DNA of 64,000 nucleotides from Echinarachnius parma. Its lineage: Eukaryota; Echinodermata; Echinoidea; Clypeasteroida; Echinarachniidae. Below the pieces are notes generated by a model that ran no database searches, was not told the origin of the DNA, and saw only the letters and a program-made list of their open reading frames with translations. The stretch spans positions 62,001 to 126,000 of the forward strand of contig JBAMJV010003843.1 of assembly GCA_037951105.1 (NCBI GenBank), in the 5' to 3' direction. The translations under genes were made by a program, and so were the position numbers. Positions 1-12,761 of the stretch are shown here, piece after piece; within the stretch, counting starts at the first letter, position 1; every line of letters starts with the position of its first letter.

Positions 1-39
1 GCTTGAAAACTAGGTGGTTTTTTTTAAGTCACTAACTAA

Positions 40-395
40 TGGACATGTATGATGACAATATCAAGAACACTTTGAGCTGGTGTGCCACAAATGGTTCTCA
101 ACTGGTTTCAACTAAGGTAGAGAAAAAAAACATGATTTGACTGTCTGGCTTAAAAGTCTGCTCTATTAAAAATAATTAATTACTAACTACACATATGGTA
201 ACAATATAAAAAAAAACTTTGATAGAGCTGACCCACAAAGGATCTCAACTGGTTGCAACTAAGGGATAGGAATATGATTTGTTTGTCTAGCTCAAAATCT
301 CTGCCCTATAAAATAACTTGTATAATTATGTCATCACAAACATTTTGGGCTAGTGTGCCACGAATTAGGCTTCACTGGTTACAACTGAGAGATTG
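40..395. repeat. Degenerate tandem repeat, three units
   Basis: Three diverged units carry the shared core CTCAACTGGTTKCAACTAAGG preceded by a GCTGGTGTGCCAC-like block, near 70-117, 218-265 and 340-389. Spacing is about 148 and 122 bp. No open frame is conserved, so this is an old satellite-like array. Confidence 0.6.
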
Positions 396-636
396 GAAAT
401 GTGTAATATTTTTCTCGCTTCATAAACATAAATTTGGTAAAACAAATCCCCCAAAATTGATTTTAAAGATGTATTTACCCAGGTATTTCCGTGACCAGTC
501 CTGACCATTCATTCATGGTTAATTTAATCATATTTCTTGAATCTTTAAGACAAAGATTTGAACAATTATGATTTTACTTGCCCAAGTGGGCTAGTTAGGA
601 AAAACAGTTAGTGTGGAGGCTTGACTGAACAGCTAT

Positions 637-1339
637 ATATTGTTGCAGACATGACGAAGCCTTCATTCCTGCGATTGTTGGAATCAAACAGTTTGCATCA
701 AGGCATGATTTGCTGGATCTGTAGTAATGCATGCCCTTATCATGATAGTGATCAAGAGACTACCAAAGCTCATCAGTTCACACCCCCGTAACGTTTTTTT
801 GAACTCTCACAATTATCCCGGAAAAACCCTCCAAATCACAAAAATTAAAAGTGGCGTATCAAATGATTACCCCCATGACGTGATAAGGAGGGTGGATTTC
901 ATTTCCTTGGCGATAGTGATAGCCGATATGAGAAAAATATGCAAACAAAATCTCCAGAGTAAATCATTTCTTATGCACTGTCCCACATATGCTTTTTTGT
1001 GTGGGCTATAAAATAGAAGTACACATTTTTTTTCACGCATGAAAATATTACTTAATTCCTGAAATTTGGGTCTAATCTTTAGTTTCTCAGATGGTTTTTG
1101 ATAATATGTATCTTAATACATTGTTGCATATAATAGAACAATATTTTCAATATCTTTATTTCTTGGGTGATTCTAAAAACTGTCCTAGGCAAATTTATAC
1201 AAGTATGTAATTTGAATTAATTTCATCTCCGTCCTTAACCTTACTAATGTAGTAAAAAAAAACAAGCTCTAAGATAAATATGACTAAACAGTTTTATATT
1301 GTTGCAGACATGTTCAAGCTTTCATTCCTGCGATTGTTG
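637..1339 (+). repeat. Duplicated 44-bp block with splice-acceptor-like start
   Basis: Blocks 637-681 and 1296-1339 share TATATTGTTGCAGACATG followed, after a short diverged stretch, by TTCATTCCTGCGATTGTTG. Flanks are not similar. Each block reads openly in one plus-strand frame after the TTGCAG, giving AFIPAIV in both. The second frame stays open for about 50 codons. This could be a duplicated exon of a plus-strand gene or just a repeat; I do not recognise the peptide. Confidence 0.4.
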
Positions 1340-2813
1340 AACTGAAGGTCTTCGCAGGCCCAGAGAGAGAGAACAGCACCCAAGGGCCCGATTCTGCTAG
1401 GATAGCACTCTCAGGCCCTTGGTACCGACTCGTAATTTTATTACAAAGGCATTTTTTTTTTTTTTACAGTGGATAGGAATTTTCTAGCAGTATTTTTTTT
1501 CTTCTTCTTTATTTAAAACAATCTGTCAGACAATAACACGATGACTCAACCACCAACCTGCATTGTGCAGTCATGGGAGAGAATATACCACTCACAAATC
1601 CCTCATAACATGTGACAGAACGAGAACTCCTCACCACATAACCATTTCCTCTCACGGTGGGGATGGGACGGAGGTGAAATCACACCCCTATCCCATGTTG
1701 ATTCTACTCTCCCAACTCCCTAACCCTAACCCCCCCCCCCCCCCCCCGCTCCATAAACACACATAGTCATACCTGTGTATAGTGACTACATAAGGGAAAC
1801 AAGTGGCCACTGTATACAAGTGACCTTTATAAACAGGTTCCATTACATTGCGTTACTCTGCAACGTATCACTCTTGGAGGCCGCTACAGATTTCTCAAAA
1901 TTAATCAATAATTTCATAAGCAGATTGCAAAATTTGGTAAAGAAAAAACCTCTATAAAGTCAATGAGTGTGTACGTGAGTGTGAATCAAACAATACAAAT
2001 TCTCCGCCCAGCCATCTGGTCGCACATGACCTATTGAAGTCAAGTCTATAGCAACTATTCATGAGTTAGCAGACAATGATTAATCCTGAATACATGTACA
2101 GGGCAATTCCAAGGTAACAGCGTGACGGTAGGAGGGTGTTTCTCACGATGAAAGTCTAAATAACTCACAAAATAAAAATGTCCAGAACCAAATTTTGATA
2201 TGCATCTGTTCCCACTATCCTACCAATTATTTACAATAGGAAAATCAAAATTCCCACTAAATTATGAATTATGAATATCAATATCTGCGGTAACAGCGTG
2301 ACGGCAAAAAGACATGGGTTTCTTACATGGTAAGAAACTAAGCAAACTCTGTGAACTACAGGAACATTTTGCAATTTTGTCACATTGATTCTTTGTACTA
2401 GACATCAAGCTAGAACATCCAAATAAAAATGTAGAAAAAATCCAATGTTCATAGTAAACATGATATCATAAACGTATCTGTGCACGGTAACAGCGTGACG
2501 GTAACAGCGTGACCTTTGAATTGTACATGTTATATGTATGGGAGATATTGATGAGATGAATAAGATTATATAATTTTGATGTAGTCATCCAGAATCTATA
2601 CAGAACTAGATGAATGGGTAATATAACCCAGATGCTCTGAAATGATGGTTCGCATGACACAAATTTGCAGCCTAGCGCCCTCTATTGATCAAAAATGTTT
2701 TTGGACAAAACTGAAATTCTTATCTTTTTCAGAATTTAGTTTGAGGAACCATCAAATATCAAACCCAAAATACAAACTTAATTGCAACAATGAAATATTA
2801 GACCTTTGACATC

Positions 2814-3236
2814 TGACCTTTGACCTTATTTCTCAAATTAGCATACAAATGTTTAATTTTATGTCGGCACAGTGCATATCTACAAGTGATTTGTTACATG
2901 TAACATGATTTCAATGTCAATAAGTTTTTGTGTTTGAATGGGTAATTATCCGAGTGACCTTTGACCTGTGCTCCAAACATTTTCATAGAATTTTCTTTTA
3001 TCTACAGTACTCTTTCTAACATTAATTCTGGCATTTTTTTGTGAGATAAAAAATAAACTACAATAATTTGACCTGTTGACCTTTGACCCCATGACCAAAT
3101 TCTATAATCAGGTCATCTACTTCACTGAACGCATACCAGTATTAATTATCATGTCATCCTTCAAGGATTCTTGAAATATCTTGAGAATAATATATTTTTT
3201 GCATATTAATTAGCTGTGACCTTTGACCTTTGACCT
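2814..3236. promoter_or_regulatory. Repeat-borne DR1 nuclear-receptor-like sites
   Basis: TGACCTTTGACCT, the reverse complement of the DR1 consensus AGGTCAAAGGTCA bound by HNF4, RXR and COUP-TF type receptors, appears at 2814-2826, 2955-2967, 3217-3229 and 3224-3236 (a triple half-site). 3077-3089 differs at the last base. The sites belong to a repeated sequence family also seen near 36.2-36.9 kb. Binding is inference. Confidence 0.35.
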
Positions 3237-3349
3237 CATGGCCCCAAAATGTATCGGATAATCCATACCTCTGAATACATGTCTTGTACAAAGTTTGAAC
3301 AGAATCCATCCAACGATTCTTGAGATATTGCAAAAAAAAAGTAGGTTGC

Positions 3350-3382
3350 GTCACGCTGTTACCCAAAAAGTAACAGCGTGAC
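3350..3382. repeat. Perfect 13-bp-stem hairpin formed by two inverted motifs
   Basis: GTCACGCTGTTAC (3350-3362) and GTAACAGCGTGAC (3370-3382) are exact reverse complements separated by 7 bases. The arms are the clustered motif in opposite orientations. Confidence 0.85.
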
Positions 3383-4266
3383 CAAATTGATATTGCTTAG
3401 ATTTATTAGTGGTAAAAGATAATGCTGCTATTTAGCATCCATAATATAGCTCTATGGGTGAATGAAGAAGAAACAACAAATAATTTCATTCCCATTCATA
3501 TTTTTCCAGAAATATTAAAAATACCTGTTTTTAGGGTAACAGCGTGACATATAGATGACTATAAATGAAACAGTCACTGAAGCAGAACAAAGAGCGAAAA
3601 TGCCGAAATAGATATTTATCTGATAAATTGAAGTAATGTTCTTGCCAACACTGAAAGAAAATGTTATGAAAACCCTTTTTTGCAGCTCTTTTAATCTTAA
3701 TATTTACAAGTATATTTTGTGAAAATAATTGAAAATTAATTTATGCTAATTAATTCCTATGAAATAATAGTTTACGGCAAAATTTTTTTTTGAACAAAAT
3801 GCATTTCTGAATAGTTTGATCTTTAAGCTTTAATTTGATACCAAATATGTTATGATTCGACGAATTTGAAAAATGGGTGCTTATGTCAATGTTTGCTTGG
3901 AATTGCCCTACAGTATTTGGGGCAAGCCTCTGTAAATCCAGGTGGAACAATTGCCATTGCGATAAAAATTAATTTACATTCAAATGATTTCACTCATTAA
4001 GAATTGGTATAAAAAAGAAAACTCTGGCTAGGGTCAATCAAGAAAAAGAACATCACACCATCTTCAAAGACTTAATGTGTGTACGTATACACAGCAGTGA
4101 ACATAACAGTAAGGCTTAGCTCAGTAATTACAATTTTTACACATGTATGGAAAACACTCATCACAATATATACACTTATGATCCGCGCTATAATTACACC
4201 ATGCCACCGGTTACGATACATCGCTTATTGTCCTACTTCTCTCATTGGCCCCAAGCCACACCTTAA

Positions 4267-4643
4267 AGTGAAACCAGTAAAGTGTCTAACTCCACGAAAA
4301 TTACTTGGAGCTTCCACATTTCTCTTCTACCGTGTTGTTTGGCTTATGGTAAAAGAATAAAATACGGTTAGATTTGTTTAAATGCCCCTTTAGTATGACA
4401 ATATCTAACATTGATAATCATTCAGCTCAAGAGCGTTAATGAACGGTCATAAACCTCATACACGTTATACAGTAATTCGTTATGAAAGCTGATGCAAATT
4501 TTCGCTTTTTTCACCAGGTAAGCAGTGTTCTTTTTCAATGAAACTTTCACACATCATTCGGACATATCTTACAATGATTTTAGTATAGGATTGAAGTCTC
4601 AAATGTAATTTTGGGCAATATCTGACACTTTACAGGTGCACCT
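4267..4643 (+). mobile_element. TTAA-flanked MITE, family B copy 1
   Basis: The element is 377 bp and bounded by TTAA at 4263-4266 and 4644-4647. Its ends are imperfect inverted repeats reading inward AGTGAAACCAGTAAAGTGTC and AGGTGCACCTGTAAAGTGTC. It is homologous over its length to 42495-42861 (inverted) and 51288-51647. TTAA duplication is typical of piggyBac and Kolobok; no transposase is present. Confidence 0.85.
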
Positions 4644-5228
4644 TTAATGCTATCAACACACTACAGAGCACAGAGGCATAATTGCCTTTACTATTTAAAA
4701 AGAGTACATGCATGAAATTGCACATGTTTTGTGATTCTTCATTTCCAGTTGCTACTATGAGATAAATAAACATGTGATCCTCCTCCTCCACCAGACTTGA
4801 GTCCCAGCCAAATGCTAAAAATATCGGGACAAATGTGCGATCAGTTTGGGCCAATGAAGGGGGGGAAAACATGCAACTTTTATATTGACTTCCAAGGGCT
4901 ACTTTTCAATCCTGTCTGTTGTTGAACAAGTAACAAACAAACAAATGATTTAGATTGAATTGTATAATAACGTAAGGGGCCGATTGTAGAATTATTAGGG
5001 GCCATAGTGCCCCAGTCCCCCTAGACACATTTTGGGGTGCACAGCTTCTGATCAATAGCAGGAAAGGTGCAGAGATAGATTAGAAAACTAGGAGGAAAGA
5101 ATGAAATGGGCAAATGAGTTGCGAAGAATCAAAACAATTCAATATCGCATACATTCTAGTGAATGCTTTTTCAGTGGACATAAACGGCTATATATGGGAC
5201 TGGAGAACATACATATACATGTACATTA

Positions 5229-7520
<2,292 letters not shown>

Positions 7521-7706
7521 CTTCAACTATCCTATCTACGGACATTCTCTGGCGCTTGGCGGCCCGCTTCTGTTTATCCATAAGGCAGCGCGATGGCGAG
7601 CTATGGTTGCTGTTGCTGTTGTTGGTGGCAGAACTGATGTCAATGTTGATTGGTTCGTCCACCTCTGGGTCCGGCACGGGGACGTCCCCCTCCTTCTTCT
7701 CACCGC
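7521..7706 (-). CDS. CtBP: CtBP coding exon 1, with possible N-terminal extension
   Basis: The exon ends MDKQKRAAKRQRMSVDRIVE plus one base of a glycine codon, closely matching the CtBP2 N-terminus (DKHKVKRQRLDRICEGIR). The ATG at 7581 is the start I would choose by homology (7521-7581, 20 codons plus one base). The frame stays open upstream through a GC-rich, acidic and Ser/Asn-rich stretch with GC-biased third positions, to a TTTCCAG at 7707-7710, so the exon could begin at 7706 and be fed by an unseen upstream coding exon. In that case the protein carries a roughly 40-residue extension (EVDEPINID, then NNSNSNHSSPS). The alternative is that 7582-7706 is 5' untranslated. The donor GAAG/GTACAG is strong and its phase fits exon 2 exactly. 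The KRQR cluster resembles the basic nuclear-localisation signal of CtBP2. Confidence 0.85.
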
Positions 7707-7740
7707 CTGGAAAGTGACAGCTGCAGATGCGCAGCTGTGG

Positions 7741-7872
7741 ATACCAAGTTGACACCAAGTTAATACAGAGTAGACATCATGTCGACACCAAGTGGACACC
7801 GAGTGAACATCGAGGGAACACCGAGTGAACACCGAGTGAACACCGAGTGGACACCGAGTGGACACCAAGTGG
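7741..7872. repeat. 12-bp minisatellite just upstream of CtBP exon 1
   Basis: About eleven copies of a unit close to ACACCGAGTGGA, with the best preserved in 7781-7872. Variants such as ACACCAAGTTGA run towards the exon. Because 12 is divisible by 3 the array is open in several frames, which produces false ORFs on both strands. Confidence 0.85.
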
Positions 7873-8179
7873 CCAGGCAAGGGGATATGTTGATAGGAAA
7901 GTTGTGTGGGGAAGGGGAGGAGGAGATTCAGAATGGATGTGAAAGAGAGAGGGGGAAAGTAAAAAATGATGGGGAAATAAATAACAAGTTAGACTTCATT
8001 ACTAACTAGTAAAACAAAAAAATAGTATTGGTTCTGACCAATTAAAATTTCATTTTTGCATGAAAAAATAGACTGAATTTATGAAGTGCAATTTCAGTTA
8101 ATATTGCTGACATTTTCACACATGAAAGTTATCAAGGATAAAAAGTAATTATTCAGTTTTAAAAAGTTGTGATTATTGG

Positions 8180-8342
8180 CAAGTCCAAGCTATTTGGAAC
8201 CTGTAATGCATGGGACATCAGAGCGAATAAGAGAGCTTTTAAAACTCTGATAAGAAGTATTGAAACACCATTTTTTAAAATCTTGGCTCTCTTTTTCACT
8301 CTGATGTCCCACGCGTTACAGCTACAAAATAGCTTGGACTTA
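8180..8342. mobile_element. Foldback MITE, 163 bp
   Basis: Terminal arms of about 55 bp are inverted copies containing AAGTCCAAGCTATTT, GGGACATCAGAG and AGAGAGC. Open frames on both strands here are mirror images of one another, as expected for a palindrome rather than a gene. Confidence 0.75.
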
Positions 8343-9149
8343 CCCTCATGCAATATCTACTGGTCAGGCTTTTGTGAAAAATAGACATATTTTAAGACAT
8401 TATGCAACAAATACCAAGATTCCATGCAGGTTAGTGTGACAATACTTTTATATTGACAAATCATTCCAATTTTTTAACATAAAATCTTCAATTCAAACAA
8501 TTATAAAGAACTTAATGCAAATGCAAAGTGAAACCTAACATGGAAATAATCTTACCAAGTTAATTTCCCGCTCAGAAACACTTTTGCGCCTATTAAAGGA
8601 TTATTAATGTTGGTAGATTTTCCAACCAGCTGTTCCCCTCATTATCTCACTTTGATTAACAATATTAGACCACAATAGGCGTTCCACTCTACTGTTAAAT
8701 ACATCAAGTGCACATGTATGAAAACGGCCTGTCTTCATGACTGAAAATCAGATTAGAATTGGGCAGAGTTCTCTTCATGACTAATTGAACCAGCATACAT
8801 GAATGTTTAGAATGTTGTCTCATGTTTCATGCTTGATAAAATCACAATAAGTAATAGATTTTTTTGACAAATATACTAACGTGGATGTATTGATAGAACA
8901 CTGACAATCAAATACAGAATGGGAACACATTTGTTCCCCAAAATTAAGTTATTGATCACACAAAAATAAATATTATATGCATACTTTATGTGAATGAAGT
9001 AAGCACACATATGGGTGGGATAATGTATACATCCAAATGTCAACGCTTTGTGTTCACACTCACACAAATATTTTAGATTTTTAAAATGTAATGCAAAAGC
9101 AAGAAACAGAAAAGAATTTACAAAACATGCATGCGAGGAGAAGCATATA

Positions 9150-9284
9150 GATGAATCAATCAGGTAAAAAGTTTTAGATAAAGATAAATTGATCAGGTAA
9201 AATATGTTAGATAAAGATGAATTGATCAAGTAAAAAGTGTTAGATAAAGATGAATTAATCAGGTAAAATTAAGCGTTAGATAAT
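9150..9284. repeat. Tandem repeat, four units of about 40 bp
   Basis: Units read like TTAGATAAAGATGAATTGAT followed by CAGGTAAAA, with small length changes. AT-rich, non-coding. Confidence 0.75.
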
Positions 9285-9372
9285 TAGAATAAGATACAAA
9301 GTTATTCAAGATTACTGTAGAGTTACAGGATTAGAATTATAAACACAGATGGAAATCAAAACAAAAAATTAA

Positions 9373-9609
9373 CCTGTTCAGGACCGGTCCCCAAAATTCT
9401 CCGGCTCAGGTCTAAGGAGATTACATGTTATAGCAAAATCAATCAGTTCAGGGGGGTGTTGCATATAGAGTTGCGATTATTGCAAGTCATAGAATGCCCC
9501 TAAATACGCAAATCTGATTGGATTGTTGAAGTGCGCATGTTTTCTGACTTGCGATCAATCACGACTTTGCGATTAATCGCAACTCGCTATGCAACACTCC
9601 CTGGACAGG
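9373..9609 (+). mobile_element. Short TTAA-flanked MITE (family F2), split by an insertion
   Basis: TTAA at 9369-9372 and 9610-9613 bracket CCTGTTCAGGACCGGTCCC...TGGACAGG. Without the 9451-9601 insertion it is about 86 bp and matches 27367-27452 and, less well, 30371-30475. Confidence 0.75.
9451..9601. mobile_element. Foldback MITE inserted in an F2 element
   Basis: Ends GGGGTGTTGCATATAGAG and the inverted partner ending TCGCTATGCAACACTCC form roughly 35-bp arms with GTTGCGATTA. The copy at 27367-27452 shows the uninterrupted host. Related ends occur at 39291-39387 and 52928-52973. Confidence 0.75.
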
Positions 9610-9774
9610 TTAAATCAAAAAGCTGTAATATAAATTCTGAGATTCTTGCAGATACATTGTACTGAGTGAGTGTGCATACATGTACCTAATAGACTGGATG
9701 GCGGATGCACAGTGTATTTTGTAGTCACTGTGAAAAAAAATCACAAGCAGACTCCAGTCTCATCACTCATGGCA

Positions 9775-9830
9775 CCTGTTGAGTGATCAGGAGGTTGTGG
9801 GTTCAAACCCCAACCGAGTCTGCTTGCAAT
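9775..9830 (+). repeat. tRNA-like (SINE-type) remnant
   Basis: TGTGGGTTCAAACCCCAACC resembles the pol III B box and T arm of a tRNA and sits after GAGTGATCAGGAGG. No A box or full cloverleaf could be built, so this is at most a SINE fragment. A similar fragment lies at 47815-47843, where it is cut by a hAT-like MITE. Confidence 0.3.
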
Positions 9831-10420
9831 GTCTCTTCACAGCGACTCAGAAATGCACTGAGCATCCTGTAATTAAACCAAGTATTAAAGTGAAGGGCGA
9901 AATACTTCTGCAAGTTTTCTGTTGTCCTCAGTTCCTTGCAACAGGTCTCAAATACATTGCGACAGCAGACCTCACTTTATATTCTGCTGTTCTATTGTCG
10001 TCATACAAATTAAATGTCCCACTCACGAGAGAAAGTGGAAATGACATTTGCAAACATACTTTATAACTTACGTTTTACTTATACAATTAGTATTGTATAA
10101 TTACTGAGGAGACTACTGCGTATTGAACAAGATTGCAATTAAGAAGGCAAAGATGTGCATGTAATATTTCAATGTCAACAATTCCCAGCATTTCATTAAT
10201 CCCACGCAAGCTTCAAGAAGAAGACCGAGTAGAACACATCTCTGTAATGACATACCCATGTACATGAAGATGTTTCACATATGGAGCTAATTGCTTATCA
10301 AATTCTCCCACTATAAACTATCTTGTAAATCTCATCAACCAAAATTCCCTTTTCATGTTGAACTAGACTCTTTAACCCGTTCCCTACACTACACGTGTAT
10401 ATCATTATTGCCAGACTTAA

Positions 10421-10977
10421 AGGGCAATGAAACCCAAGCAAAATGTTGCTTTCATAGTCTTGAACAGATTAAGAAGAATAATCTCTGAAAGTTAGAGCAT
10501 AATCGGGTAAGAAACAAGAAAACTACGGCTCTTTGAAGATGTCCATTTATTCCTATGGGGAACTCAAATTGGCAACGCACTCTGATAAGTGTGTGGACAA
10601 CTCCCCATATGTTTTGTACACAAATGTTCCCATTTTTACAGTTTTCTTCATAGTCACATTTTTCCATTCCCCCAACTCATGATATGTTATGTATAAAATC
10701 ACTCTACAAAACATATGTTGAACTCGAACTAAGGGTAAACATAAATTTTGAGAAAATTGAATAAAACTGAAATTTTGTGTACAAAATGTATGGGGAGTTG
10801 TCCACAACTTTGCCAGAGTGCGTTGCCAATTTGAGTCACTCAAAGAAATACATGGCTCTTTTCAAAGAGCCATAGTTTTCTTATTTCTTGACCGATTGTG
10901 CTCAAATTTTCAGAGACTATTCATTATATTTAGTGTCTTATAGTGCATACAACAATTTGTCTGGATTTCATTGTCCT
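10421..10977 (+). mobile_element. TTAA-flanked foldback MITE, family A copy 1 (557 bp)
   Basis: TTAA at 10417-10420 and 10978-10981 flank a 557-bp element with ends AGGGCAATGAAACCC and GGATTTCATTGTCCT. The two halves are long imperfect inverted copies (GTGGACAACTCCCCATA occurs in each). It is the inverted counterpart of 59454-60010, which has the same length. Confidence 0.9.
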
Positions 10978-11350
10978 TTAATACATACACTGTAGCTTGT
11001 CGCAATCCAGCAGAAAATGAGTTAACTTTGAACAGAACTTTTATTCTTCAAAACGTGCACCACATACTGTTCATGCACATTGTATGCAAGATTCTTTAGC
11101 ACGAAATCAACACAATTTCAAAATGTATTAAGTTTGGCTTTCTCTGCAGCCTATTTAATGAAACACTCGTTGCCAGTTGCCACTTCCTTACAAAAGTGAA
11201 GATGTCTGATATCGTCATTACATAATAACTGCGCCCTGAGAATCTTGAAAAAGATGGAATTGGCGCATAATGAGACTGCTTTATTGTTACGATTAAATCA
11301 CTTCTCTTTTGTCGTCCTCTTTCTCTTAAAGATTGCAATTTCCGTAGTAT

Positions 11351-11530
11351 AATACAGTCATATAGGCTCTAGCAACCACCTGTCTATAGAGACCACCTAC
11401 TCAAGAAAACCTGCAATCCATACTCCAAGGATATAAATGTACATATACATGTAAATGAACCTGTCTATAATTACTATTAAGACCTCTTTTCTGCATCCTT
11501 TTGATGGTCATCATAGACAGGTTTGACTAT
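11351..11530. mobile_element. TA-type MITE, family G copy 1
   Basis: Ends resemble CAGTCAWAYAGG and the inverted CATAGACAGGTTTGACT, with ACCTGTCTATAGAGACCACC subterminally. Related copies are at 30912-31071 and 31885-32046. This copy is diverged and its exact limits are approximate. Confidence 0.6.
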
Positions 11531-12009
11531 TTCAATCTTATTTTCCAATTAAAGACTCATGACTGTCCAGTGGTAAAAGCAGGTGCAAACTTTTACATGA
11601 TCAGTATCTGTCCATCTTATTCAAAAACAGTTTTCTTTTATGATCTCACATTCTAAGGCCAAGGATAATGTTTTTGTATGCTTCCCTAATCTGATGATTT
11701 TTCCTCCAAGGCTTCAGTCATGGAATTGAATCACCATGGAAACGGCATTCTCAAAGAGTCTCCCTGCATTATATCGCAACAATTATGCATCTCTGATCTT
11801 ATAATGTAAGCTCTTAAGATTGGCATAGGCTACAAATGCAATAATGTGAGCTCTTCTCTCTTTTCAGAGTACTCTTTTCAGAGAACCATACATTTACGCA
11901 ATTATTTTTGTTTTCTTACTGATGAAACGTGGGATAAAGAATTCATTTGAGGTCTCAGTGGAGATAGAAGAGTCTATAATGTTTCCTGTACACTTACAAA
12001 GCCCTAGAT

Positions 12010-12246
12010 CAATGCCAGAAACTTACTTTTTAGTCTTGTGGCCCAGACGGGCAAGTAATAACAAGATTTTATTAAATTCTAGTGGCTTAAAAAAATGAAT
12101 CTGGTTGCCCCAAACAAAGGAAAACATTGAATTGTATATTTAGTTGCCCTTTTGGGCTAGTGGAATTAAGCATCAATGAAATTTGGCGGCCTGAAGCTAA
12201 ATTTTAGTGGCCCCGGGCAATGAGCCTGTGTTAATTTCAAGCATTG
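12010..12246. mobile_element. hAT-like MITE, family H4
   Basis: Ends CAATGCCAGAAACTTACTTTT and, inverted, CAATGCTTGAAATTAAC, with GTGGCCCAGACGGGCAAG internally. Family members at 47057-47763 and 47844-48082 keep clear duplications; this one has only a degenerate CCCWGAT duplication. Confidence 0.6.
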
Positions 12247-12450
12247 CCCAGATGCAACTACCTGTACATGTAATAAACTCTTACATGTTACAGCATCATT
12301 TATTTAAAAAGAACTAATAAACTTTTCCCTGATAAAATTGATATGCACTCATATGATGGTTTATTAAGGTACATGTAGTATGTAACATTGTCGGGGGACA
12401 ACGCGCACAACTTATACAAAGTTAAAACCTAGGCCTGGCAAAGCACACAT

Positions 12451-12761
12451 GGAGGTGTTTCACAAAGATCCTAAGTTGAACTTAACTCTAAGTTGGACTT
12501 AAACATTATGGAAAGCTATTTGTAACCTAGAAATGAAAATATATTCAAAAGCAAAAATTCAAGTATTTTAGACTCTTCATAAATTCTACATCAAGAACAC
12601 GAAATCTCCTTGATAATAGAAAATATTAATAACTTGAATCAACATTTTATGCCTTTTAAAATAACTTTTACAAAATATTTCCAAAGATACTAACAGCTTT
12701 CCATAATTTTAAAGTCCAACTCGAGTTAAGTTCAACTTAGGATCTTTGTGAAACACCCCCA
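12451..12761. mobile_element. Foldback MITE, about 311 bp
   Basis: Arms begin GGAGGTGTTTCACAAAGATC and then CTAAGTTGAACTTAACTC, with TTATGGAAAGCT further in; the same series appears inverted at the right end. Non-coding. Confidence 0.8.

Larger units (their letters stand above)
2113..3548 (+). repeat. Cluster of seven TAACAGCGTGAC motifs
   Basis: The motif GGTAACAGCGTGACSG occurs at 2113-2128, 2289-2304, 2486-2501, 2500-2514, 3350-3363 (inverted), 3370-3383 and 3535-3548. Chance cannot explain seven copies of a 12-mer in 1.4 kb. The first three are 176 and 197 bp apart and share weak flanking similarity, suggesting a decayed tandem array in which only this core stayed intact. Confidence 0.75.

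Noticed and set aside
1715-1750. Telomere-like CCCTAACCCTAACCC
   Set aside because: Only two partial units followed by a C run, within an intron; not a telomere or interstitial array.
10452-10667. 71-codon frame almost identical to one at 59764-59979
   Set aside because: The similarity comes from two copies of one TTAA MITE, not from a gene family; the frame has no recognisable domain.
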